Origin: Erinaceus europaeus
Lineage: Eukaryota > Chordata > Mammalia > Eulipotyphla > Erinaceidae
Assembly (NCBI RefSeq): GCF_950295315.1
Contig: NC_080175.1
Coordinates: 67,864,302 to 67,928,301 of the forward strand
Direction: 5' to 3'
Length of the DNA stretch: 64,000 nucleotides
Position numbers and translations under genes: made by a program. Below are positions 55,836-64,000 of the stretch, piece after piece. Within the stretch, counting starts at the first letter, position 1. Every line of letters starts with the position of its first letter. Below the pieces are notes generated by a model that saw only the letters and a list, made by a program, of their open reading frames with translations, did no database searches and was not told the DNA's origin.

Positions 55836-56231
55836 AGTAACTACCCACCTCTATCTCCCTACCAAATTGCTGAATATTAGACTAATATCCTAAATGCCCA
55901 AGCACAGAAGTTGTGGGATACTACTCTACAATCAAAAAGAAAGAAAGAAAAATGGATGGAACTGGAAGCAATCATGTTAACTGAAATAAGAGATGAAAGA
56001 CAATCACCAGGTGATTTTGTTCATCTGTGGAACAGTGACAACTACAGCAAATGGCCTTTCTAAAAAAAAAAAAAAAAAGTAACCACACTGTCTCTAGGAC
56101 TTTGTAAGGACTGTGGTGTTTGTGTGAGGGGCAGGGAGGCAGAGCTATGACAGAGAGTGTGGTGACTCATAGACACCACCTATGGCTGTGAGATTATGTC
56201 CCTGAAATCTTACAAATTTGGAAAACACCAC

Positions 56232-56734
56232 ACCCATCCAAAAATATCTGTGTATATATATATATGCTCTTAGCAGCACAGTTTGCAATAGCCAAAACCT
56301 CAAAGCAACCCAGGTGTCCAACAACCGATGAGTGGCTGAGCAAGTTGTGGTATATATACACAATGGAATACTCCTCAGCCGAAAAAAAACGGTGACTCCA
56401 CCATTTTCAGCCGAACTTGGATGGACCTTGAAAAAATCATGTTGAGTGAAATAAGTCAGAAACAGAAGGATGACTATGGGATTACCTCACTCTCAGACAG
56501 AGTTGAAAAACAAGATCAGAAGAGAAAACTCAAGTAGAACCTGAACTGGAACTGGCGTATTGCACCAAAGTAAAAGACTCTGGGGTGGGTGGGGGGAGAA
56601 TACAGGTCCAAAAAGGATGACAGAGGACCTAGTGGGGATTTTACTGTTATATGGAAAACTGGGAAATGTTATGCATGTACAAACTATTGTATTTACTGTC
56701 GAATGTATTGATTCCCAAATAAGAAATTGAAAAA
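56232..56734 (+). mobile_element. L1-3 copy with 18-bp target duplication
   Basis: AAATTTGGAAAACACCAC (56214-56231) and AAATTTGGAAAACACTAC (56735-56752) flank it. Clean L1 3' end from TGTTC-type text to ATTGATTCCCAAATAAG. Confidence 0.92.
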
Positions 56735-57009
56735 AAATTTGGAAAACACTACTAAATCACTAATAAGCTATGAGGAAAAAAAATAAGAAAGCTATCTGAT
56801 ATTTTAATTTGACCCTAAAAAGTTACAAGGCAACAACCTAGGTCACTGTGATTTAAGCAGAAATATCCCATTTTGCAATCAATCCCAACAGGGAACAGAA
56901 GCAGAGGGTGTTTAAACAGATCATATCTCTGGGGTGGAAGGGGAAGGGGCCCTTGAAAATGCTACCCCTTTGTCATCAGGGACTCAGAGATGATATTACT
57001 TCTTCTTCA

Positions 57010-57125
57010 TCAGAGCCCTGCTCAGCTGTGGCTGATGGTCATGCTGGGTGGAGTCTGAACCTGGGATTTTGGTGCCTCAGACATGAAAGTCTTTTTGCAG
57101 AACCACAGTGCTGTCTCCCCAGCTG
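57010..57125 (-). mobile_element. SINE C
   Basis: CCCTGCTCAGCTGTGGCTG, GTGCTGTCTCCCCAGC. Confidence 0.85.
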
Positions 57126-57332
57126 ATGACACTTGCTTTAACAATCCCACTTTCTATGTGAGAAGGTTCTGGGAAGAATCTCCAGGTGCTGGCACAGGAA
57201 CAATTTGACTGTCTAGTGGCCACCCCCACTCCCCACCCCCTGGCTAAGCCTCTAAGAGAGGATAAGGGAGTTGTTCGTCCCTGAACATCATGACACCCTG
57301 CATCATGACACCTGGGCCAGGCTGTCTGTTAC

Positions 57333-57504
57333 CTGTTGGACCAGGGCAGCTGCCAGGTTTCCCCCAGCACTGTCTCCAGAAACGGCAACTCTGCTAGGAT
57401 CAACCGAGTACTTCTTTAAGACTTCCGGCTGCAAGAAATAGTTGGTGGAGCGCACAACATCTTCAACTTGTGCAGGGAAAAACACCTTGGGAACCAGCCT
57501 GTAC
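57333..57504 (-). CDS. NCEH1: NCEH1 internal coding exon (GDSAGG nucleophile)
   Basis: This 172-bp exon carries one leading base plus 57 codons. The acceptor is TCTCTACAG just above 57504 and the donor is CAG/GTAACA at 57333/57332. The translation runs from YRLVPKV to AAALVQQ and includes VSGDSAGGN, the GxSxG-type nucleophile elbow of the HSL family, with Ser at codon 57369-57371 (human Ser191). The leading G completes a split Glu codon of the usual EYRLVPK context, so the preceding exon should end in GA. It joins in frame to the phase-0 acceptor at 55229. The preceding exon with the HGGG oxyanion-hole motif is not found up to 64000 and must lie further along. Intron 55230-57332 separates the two exons. 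Confidence 0.96.
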
Positions 57505-57849
57505 CTGTAGAGACAAGAGTCATATTTGTCAATGGGCAACCCTAACCTGTGACATACCACTGATGTGTATGGTCAAACTAGGTACAGAGTTAAAGCAAAT
57601 ATAAAAACAGTCCAGCCATTTCCTTGAAAACCACTCACTTTAGAAAAAGTGATGATTTTCTACTAGCAGTACTTTATTCTTAACTCTCAACTACCAGTAA
57701 AGACCACAAAACCAAATACCTATCAGCACCACCACTATCAGAGTAAAACAAAACTTCAAAGGAAAAGGCAGACGTTGATCATTAATCTATGGTGAGAACT
57801 ACAACCGATTCTGACATTTCATTTTCTATACTTTATTTACTTTAATGAG

Positions 57850-57927
<78 letters not shown>

Positions 57928-57937
57928 GCGCGCGCGC
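57850..57937. repeat. (CA)n(CG)n microsatellite
   Basis: CA run ending in CGCGCGCGCGCG; an inverted SINE C follows to about 58050. Confidence 0.97.
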
Positions 57938-58324
57938 CAAAGCCTTACTCAGGTCTGGCTTGATGGTGGTGTGAGGGATTGAATCTGGGACATCAGAGCA
58001 TTGAGCATGAAAGTCTCTTGCATAACCATTATGCTGTCTCCTCAGCTCTGGATTCTGACATTTTATGTCTGAAGTCAGTGTTGCCTTTGCAACATTCAGG
58101 CTTAGAAGGGGGTAGGACAGCTCAACCACTTCATCAGTCTCCCTTTTAATGAGTCCATATCAAATTTTGCATCATTTGCTTGATAAGCAAGGTGGAATAT
58201 ACAAGAACACACACTTTAACAGGTTCGAGAACACTTGCAGGAGGGGAAGATTCATGAACAGAGGAGAGGTGTTATGATGTCTCTTCTCTGTCTGTCTCTA
58301 ACCCTCTATGTTGAGAAAAGAAAG

Positions 58325-58600
58325 ATAAAATGGCTGCTGGGAGGCTGGGAGTATGGATTAACCTGTCAACACCCAGATTCCAGCAGAAAAGCAATTACAG
58401 AAGCCAGAACTCCCACCTTCTGCACCCCATAAATATCTTTGTTCCATACTTCCAGAGGGATAAAGAATAGTGAAGCTTCCAGCAGAGGGAATGGGATGTG
58501 AAACTCTGGTAGTGGGAATTGTGTGGAATTATATGCCCCTCATATCCCAATCTTGCCAATCATTATTAAATCACTAATAAAATAATAATGATTTTAACAA
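58325..58600 (+). mobile_element. L1-3 end
   Basis: AGCAATTACAGAAGCCAG, TAGTGGGAATTGTGTGG. A SINE 3' scrap follows (58605-58665). Confidence 0.82.
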
Positions 58601-58682
58601 GGCTGTTGGGAGTGGCCAAGTTGTGCAGGTCCCTGGCAATAGCCCAGGTGGCAAAATAAAAAAGTAAAAGAAAAATTAAGGG

Positions 58683-58800
58683 TGGTGTAAATAGCATAGT
58701 GGTTATGCAAACAGACTCTCCTGCTTGAGGTTACAAAGTCCTATGCATGGTCAGTCCCCGAACCACCATAAGCCAGAGCGGAGCAGTACTCTGGTGAAGG
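58683..58800 (+). mobile_element. SINE C
   Basis: AAATAGCATAGTGGTTATGC, CATAAGCCAGAGCGGAGCAG. Confidence 0.85.
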
Positions 58801-58811
58801 AAAAAAAAAAA

Positions 58812-58975
58812 AGATAGAGTGGTCTGTTGTGAGGTGGTTCATCAGATTTGAGAACACAAGGTTCTGAGTTTGATTCCCAGAGTGATACTTTGTGCCAGAT
58901 ACATGTGCCAGTGATACATGTGCCAGAGTGATACTTTGGTTTTCTGTTCTTTATTGTGCTATTATTATTTTTTAA
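58812..58975 (+). mobile_element. SINE D
   Basis: GAGGTGGTTCATCAGATTTG, GAGTTTGATTCCCAGAG, with a local duplication of ATACATGTGCCAG. 58980-59470 is unique. Confidence 0.65.
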
Positions 58976-59474
58976 CATAAGGTTGACATTATTAAATAAA
59001 AATCTGATAATATTTTAGGACTCAGGTCTTTGGGTTTACATTTTTTTAATTTGCACATTTATTCTTGGAAACTAATTTTTTTTCTGAGCCATTCTACACA
59101 AGGCCACTCATATTCCCCATCCAAAATCCAGTTAACTAAATATCTTTTCTATATCAATAATACTGTATTAGAAACTTCAAAGTGGTTAAGAAAACAGACT
59201 TACATTGTTCTTACCACAGAAAAATGATAAAACTGTGTGAGGTTACAGAGGCTCTGGACGGTGCTGCAGTGGGAATCATTTGATATGCTTGTATCAAATC
59301 AGCACCTGGCAATGCTTTAGTCAGGCAGGCTTTGCATGTGACATTGTATTTGTTTCGGATACACAACATAGCAATTTCATGCAGGCACGGCAAAATGAGA
59401 CCTGGTAGTTTAGTCCTCATTCCTCATTAGGCAATTATAATATACAGTATAGCTGTACAGCTGGTTGGTTTTTT

Positions 59475-59815
59475 TTTTTTTTTTTTTTTGGTGTGTGCGT
59501 GGGTTTTTTTGTTTGTTTGTTTGTTTTGTTTTTGTTTTTTCACCAGGGTTATCGCTGAGGCTCGGTGACTGCATGACAAATACACTGCTCTTGGCAGTCT
59601 TTTTTCTTTCTTTTTTCCCCCTTCTTTCTTTTATTTGATAAGATAAAGAGAAACTGAAAGAGGAAGGAGAAATAGAGAAAGAGAGACATTTGCAGCCCTG
59701 CTTTACCACTTGTGAAGTTTCCTCCCCTGCAGGTGGGAACTGGGGGCTGGAACCCCAGGGCTTTGTGCATGGTGATATGTATAATCCACTGGGTGTTTGA
59801 CCACTGGGCCCCCCA
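59475..59815 (-). mobile_element. SINE A/B with 3' extension
   Basis: T-runs and (GTTT)n tail, CACCAGGGTTATCGCTGAGGC, GACCACTGGGCCCCCC. Confidence 0.85.
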
Positions 59816-60067
59816 ATTCAGCATTCTTAAATTATAGTCACCACCCTGTCCATTCCATTTTATGGTTTACTTATTTCACAGCTAGAAGCCTGTCCCTCTT
59901 CCCCTCCCTCTAGATGCGGTTATTGATAAATTACAACACTTTAAAGTTCCAAATGTAATTTTAAAAACTACCTTAATAGTTGCCTTATAACAGATAGCTT
60001 TTCTAATTTCTTGCTAATTTTTCCATCTGTAGTGATCAATTAATTCATCTATTTGGCTTTTTTTTTT

Positions 60068-60182
60068 AAACCAGAGTACTGCTTGGTTCTAGCTTATGGT
60101 GACATTGGGGATTGGACCTGGGATGTCAGAGGCTCAGGTCTGAATGTCCTTTGCGTCACCCTTATGCTATCCTCTGACCCCC
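60068..60182 (-). mobile_element. SINE C
   Basis: CAGAGTACTGCTTGGTTCTAG, GCTATCCTCTGACCCC. An L1-3 scrap lies at about 60235-60335. Confidence 0.8.
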
Positions 60183-60509
60183 GCATCCAACTCATCCAAA
60201 ATGTTTTATTTTATCTAGTTTTCACTGTCTAACAGAACTTTGGTGGTGGGTTTGATATGGAACTATACATTGCAATCTTAAAATACTGTAACCCACTATA
60301 AATCACAAATAATAAATGGAGTAAAATAAAAAAAAAAACACTGTCTACACAATTTCATCTACTAATGGGAAAGCAGAGTAAGATGACATGATAACCACTA
60401 GGTGGAGTCATCTCACAAAACACTCTTTTAGTCCCATTGTGGGATGCAATCTTGATTTTACTGCAGTATCCATTACCAGGCTAAATTCTCAATTCTTTCA
60501 CCTAAGTGA

Positions 60510-60660
60510 AAACAGATACAGTGGCTTTGCACAAAGCTCAACCTGTGAGACTACAGGCTTTGCATATCTGAGGCTCTTGGTTCAAGCCCCAACACTGCAT
60601 GTACCAGTGTTTATCTCTTTCTTATGAAACACTCTCATATGAATTTTTTTTAAAAAAAAA
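60510..60660 (+). mobile_element. SINE D-like
   Basis: AGTGGCTTTGCACAAAGC, TCTTGGTTCAAGCCCC. Confidence 0.6.
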
Positions 60661-60684
60661 AGAACTTTTACTAGAATTTTTTTT

Positions 60685-61042
60685 CCAATTTTAACTAGTA
60701 CACTGGCTTAGCTCTGGCTTACAGTGGCATTGAGGATTGAACCCGGGAAGTGGAGGCCTAAGGTATAGAATTCTTTTATTTTTAAGCTTTTTATTACTTT
60801 TACTTATTTATTGGACAGAGAAAGCCAGAAATTGAGAGGGAAGGGGGGGGGAGGATATCAAGGAAGAGAGAGAGAGAGACACCAGCAGCACTTCTTCACT
60901 ACTCACAAAGCTTTCCCCCTGCAGGTGGGGACCGGAGACTCGAACCTGGGTCCTTGCACATTGTAACATGTATGCTCAACCAGGTGTACCACCACCTGAC
61001 CCCTAGAATTCTTTTTGTATAGTCTTTATGCTATCTCCCCAG
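60685..61042 (-). mobile_element. SINE C hosting a SINE B
   Basis: ACTGGCTTAGCTCTGGCTTAC to AAGGTAT, and after the insert TGTATAGTCTTTATGCTATC. Confidence 0.85.
60779..61004 (-). mobile_element. SINE B nested in SINE C
   Basis: AGAATTCTTTT on both sides (60768-60778, 61005-61015). Confidence 0.95.
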
Positions 61043-61224
61043 CTGTAATAAAGTGGATCTTTACAAAACAGATACATTTCAAGGCTCAGGTTGTAAAAAT
61101 AAAGGTCTTTTTGTTTAGTGGGTTCTAAATATCACAATAAACTTCTCCTGGTTGAATAGGGGGTCAGAATCTATTCTTCTAGTACACATACAAGATTCAT
61201 GTTCCAAATTTGTTTTACAGAAGT

Positions 61225-61440
61225 CTTAGTGACTTTTTTAAATTTTTAATTTCTTTTTTAACTTCATTTTGTTTGATAGGACAGAGAAATTTAGAGGGAA
61301 GAGATAGGAAGAGAGAGAGAAAGAGAAAGAGAGAGAGAGAGAGAGACCTGTAGCTCTGCTTCACCACTCATAAAGCTTCCCCTTACAGGTGGGGACCTGG
61401 GGCCTGAACCCAGGTCCTTGTGCACTGTAATGTGTGGTAC
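61225..61440 (-). mobile_element. SINE B
   Basis: GA-rich tract, GCTCTGCTTCACCACTC, GGGGCCTGAACCCAGGTCC. Confidence 0.88.
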
Positions 61441-61530
61441 CCTAATCTAGAAAATGTGCTAATGCCTCAAATCTTATCAACTGGTGAACAACTAGTTCAG
61501 TTAACAGAATCAACATACTTAAAAATGGGA

Positions 61531-61610
61531 CAGGTTTTGACAGAAAAATCTTCCTGTGTGATGTATTTTTCCATGTAAAAATGCACCGTGACTTTTCTGA
61601 AACCCTAATG
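61531..61610. mobile_element. Mariner-like MITE, copy 3
   Basis: CAGGTTTTGACAGAAAAATC and GATGTATTTTT on the left mirror AAAAATGCACCGTGACTTTT and TCTGAAACCCTAATG on the right. A 7-base insertion disrupts the left arm. It lies in an NCEH1 intron. Confidence 0.6.
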
Positions 61611-61908
61611 TTTTCCCATATTCAGTGAGAAGGGACACAATTTGCATTGACCGGAGACAACAGTGAAACCAGATATTGCTGAGGTCACCTAGAACAAGAT
61701 GAGTGTTTAAGGTCACCAGACCAGATAAGCATAAGGGTTGTGTAGACACCAGATAAGCATAAGGGACATCTCTACAGACTCACAAGACTGGATGTGGGGA
61801 AGGTAGTTTGGAGCAGCAGATCCACAGGAAGCAGGTAGGGAAATTAAATTTCCGCTGCTTTTGGTTAAGAGTTATGTCCCTGCAATGGGGTTCAGGTTTG
61901 ATTTGGGG

Positions 61909-62060
61909 TTTGTTTGTTTGTTTGTTTGTTTGTTTTTACCAGAGCACTCCTCAGCTTTGGCTTATGGTGGTGTGGGAGACGGAACCTGAGACTTCGAAGC
62001 CTCAGGCATAAAAGTCTCTTTGCATAAACATCATGCTGTCTACCCCCACCCTTGATTTGA
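61909..62060 (-). mobile_element. SINE C with (GTTT)n tail
   Basis: CAGAGCACTCCTCAGCTTTGG, CATCATGCTGTCTACCCCC. Confidence 0.88.
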
Positions 62061-62284
62061 TTTTTTTTTTTTAACTTCAAAGCTGTTGATTTTTGTAGCT
62101 AATGACATTGTGTGGCAACTGAAGTCTCTTGTCTGCAGGGCTGTAATTCTGCACTGCTATTTGGAAGCCTGTCAGTCACTGCTGAGCATCATTACGCTGA
62201 CGATTTCACACTGTACAAAAATCATCTTGTTCCTGTCAGGTAAGGCGTCTCACCAGGGGTCCGACAGATAACTTTCACTCAAAT

Positions 62285-62505
62285 GTCAGAGCCATGGCAC
62301 ACCTGGTAGAGTACACAAATTAGTGAGGACCCAGGTTCAAGCTCCCAGTCCCCGTATGCAAAGGGGAAGCTTCCATGAGTGGTGGAGTGAGGCTGTAGAT
62401 GTCTCTCCTCTCACAAAGCCCAACCTCTATCAAAAGAAAAAGGAAAAATATGCCACCGGGAGCAGTGGAATCATGAAGACAGCAAGCCCTGGGAAACCTT
62501 TGGGC
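62285..62505 (+). mobile_element. SINE B with 3' extension
   Basis: GAGCCATGGCACACCTGG, CCAGGTTCAAGCTCCCAG. Confidence 0.82.
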
Positions 62506-62644
62506 TTAAGGATGAGAACATGAGTCTCGAAGAGGATATATAACTTCACTGTCTGCAAATGCCGGGAAGCAGGACAGCCATCACATAAATTCACAACTGA
62601 CTTCAAAACCTAAGTGACCCCCTACTTTTTTTAAACTTCCTTTT

Positions 62645-63122
62645 CAAATTTATTTTTAGATCTTATTGTATTTATTTATGTGTTTTTTGGATAGAGACAG
62701 AGGGAAATCAAGATGGAAGGGGGAGACAGAGAAAGAGAGAGATGGTCGGGCTGTAGTGCACTGGGTAAAGTGCACATAGTATGAAGAACAAGGACCTGCG
62801 CAAGGATCCCACTTCAAGCCCCCAGCTCCCAGCTCCCAGCTCCCAGCTGCAGAGGGGTTGCTTCACAAACAGTGAAGCAGGACTGCAGGTGTCTCTCTTC
62901 CCCTCCTATCTCATAGACTCTAGGAGCAGTGGGTTTGTAGTGCAGGCACCGAGCCCCAGCAATAACCCTGGAGGCAAGAGAGAGAGAGAGAGAGAGAGAC
63001 AGAGAAAACAGCCATGCTTCACCACTTGTGAAGTTTTTCCCTTAAAGGTGGGGACCAGGGACTTGAACCCAGGTTCTCAAGATAATGTGTGCACTCTGCT
63101 GGGTGAGTCACCACCTAGTCCC
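62645..63122 (-). mobile_element. SINE B hosting a SINE A
   Basis: GATAGAGACAGAGGGAAATC to GAGAGAGATGG, then GAGAGAGAGAGAG and CACTTGTGAAGTTTTTCCC to CACCACCTAGTCCC. Confidence 0.82.
62744..62978 (+). mobile_element. SINE A nested, with CAGCTCC repeat
   Basis: TCGGGCTGTAGTGCACTGGG to CAATAACCCTGGAGGCAA. Four tandem CAGCTCC-type heptamers lie at 62822-62849. Confidence 0.85.
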
Positions 63123-63369
63123 TAAAGCAACTGAAGTGCAGCCAGAGTTCAAAGACATCAGTTAAACCACGTTCCCACACATTTGTGAGCATATCTCCCC
63201 ACTCCTGTTCCCACAGCATTTGTTAGTGTCTCTTCATCTCCCAGCAATTCCTCATCAAATGCAAACTGCATCCATCCCCTCAAGTGCTACTTCTAGGAAG
63301 CCTCTCAGCACCGAGGAGAAAGTAACTCTTCTTCCGTGGAGCCCCTCCAGCCTCCCTGACAAGAGGCCA

Positions 63370-63990
63370 CTGCAGAGATAACCTAAGCTTCCCTTAACCT
63401 CACCTCCACAGAGTTCTACCCCATCAAGGAAAGATAAGAACAGGCTTGGGGTATAGATCGGCATGTCAACGCCCATGTCCAGCAGAGAAGCAATTACAGA
63501 AGCCAGAACTCCTTCCTTCTGCACCCCATAAAGATCTTTGGTCCATACTCCCAGAAGGAAAAAAAGAGTAGGGAACATTCCAATGGAAGGGAGGGGATGT
63601 GAAACTCTGGTGGTGGGAGCTGTGTGGAATTGTACCCCTCTTTTCTCACAATCTTTTTTTTTTCTTTTTTGCCTCCAAGGTACTGCTGGGGCTCAGTGCC
63701 TATGAATCCACTGCTCCTGGAGGCCTTTTTTCCCATTTTTGTTGTTCTTGTTATTATTGTTGGATAGGTCAGAGAGAAATTTAGAGAGGATGGGAAGACA
63801 GGGAAAGATAGACACCTGCAGACTTGCTTCACCACTTGTGAAGCAACCCCCCTTCAGAAGGGGAGCCAGAGGTTCAAACTGGGATCCTTATGCTTTGTGC
63901 CATGTGTGCTACTGCCTGACCCCCTTATCCCACAATCTTGTCAATCATTTTTAAATCACTAATTTAAAAAAAAAAAGAAAAAAGAAAATA
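63370..63990 (+). mobile_element. L1-3 end hosting a SINE A
   Basis: AGAAGCAATTACAGAAGCC, GGTGGTGGGAGCTGTGTGG. Resumes at 63924 with TATCCCACAATCTTGTC and an A-run. Confidence 0.85.
63657..63923 (-). mobile_element. SINE A nested in L1-3
   Basis: CTTTTCTCACAATCTT before and CTTATCCCACAATCTT after. Inverted full copy. Confidence 0.9.
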
Positions 63991-64000
63991 GAAAGTGGCA

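Larger units (their letters stand above)
55230..57332 (-). other. NCEH1: NCEH1 intron between the two recognised exons
   Basis: The intron is bounded by donor GTAACA (57332 downwards) and acceptor CTCTTCCAG (ending 55230). It holds a SINE C (about 55395-55560), a SINE B (55613-55835), an old L1 piece (about 55860-56080), a younger L1-3 with target duplication (56232-56734) and a SINE C (57010-57125). (ATCA)n lies at 55322-55340. Confidence 0.9.
57505..64000 (-). other. NCEH1: NCEH1 upstream intron, part (to window edge)
   Basis: Everything above the 57504 acceptor is intron of NCEH1 as far as the window reaches. No exon encoding the HGGG oxyanion loop is seen. Its repeats are listed one by one; 57600-57830, 58060-58200, 59830-60050, 61020-61220, 61610-61900 and 63130-63370 look unique. 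Confidence 0.75.

Noticed and set aside
57505..64000. Search for the NCEH1 HGGG exon
   Set aside because: No minus-strand frame with HGGGW and splice signals was found; it must lie beyond the window.
1..64000. A new defence, biosynthetic or other multi-gene system
   Set aside because: Only one functional protein gene is visible and everything else is repeat, retrocopy or unique non-coding DNA.

Overview
The window is mammalian and almost certainly from a hedgehog (Erinaceus or a close relative). There is no operon or dense coding. Long unique stretches are packed with tRNA-derived SINEs of the hedgehog type (heads like GGAGTCGGGCGGTAGCGCAG), with L1 3' ends, and with three copies of a non-LTR element that matches the Vingi/Ingi-type LINE known among mammals only from hedgehogs. 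All family names come from memory of the sequences; no database was searched.

The only functional protein gene I can support is NCEH1 (neutral cholesterol ester hydrolase 1), on the minus strand at the right end. Its last coding exon is 54612-55229 and the preceding exon is 57333-57504. A probable long 3'UTR runs down to about 51.2 kb, and intron sequence runs to the window's right edge. The earlier exons (with the HGGG oxyanion motif) lie beyond 64000. The 51 kb left of the gene hold no recognised functional gene.

Three retroposed or orphan gene pieces stand out. An ENGASE retrocopy (17254-19476) has a 15-bp target duplication and is itself split by a 1.3-kb L1-type insertion. A decayed UBE2C retrocopy lies at 44009-44655 (minus). 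Two exon-like pieces with good splice signals (3282-3323 and 35527-35681, plus) could not be assigned.

Repeat vocabulary used below. SINE A: tRNA-like head GTCGGGCGGTAGCGCAG, body GGTTCGAGCCC, tail rich in CAACAA, sometimes a 3' extension ending CCCTGGAGGCAA. SINE B: head GGTGGTGCACCTGGTTAAG, shared body CACCTGCAGGGGG...CTTCACGAGTGGTGAAGCAG. SINE C: GCCTGAGGCTCC...GGTTCAATCCCCAGCACCAC...CAGAGCTGAGCAGTGCTCTGG. SINE D: a looser tRNA-like family with GACATCACTCTGGCAC and a weak A-tail. L1-3: 3' ends of hedgehog L1 subfamilies, either the GCACCAAAGTAAAAGACT type or the AATTACAGAAGCCAGACC...GGTGGTGGGAATTGTGTGG type.

Layout: 0-5 kb LTR, SINEs and L1 ends; 5.3-8 kb unique; 8.3-10.6 kb an old inverted L1 riddled with insertions; 10.6-14.5 kb SINEs and unique DNA; 14.5-16.8 kb a three-layer SINE/Vingi/LTR nest; 17.2-19.5 kb ENGASE retrocopy; 19.7-28.3 kb mostly L1 remains with another solo LTR; 28-43 kb SINEs, a second Vingi copy, an L1 ORF1/ORF2 junction fragment and a mariner-like MITE; 44 kb UBE2C retrocopy; 47.7 kb a 200-base assembly gap; 51-64 kb NCEH1.
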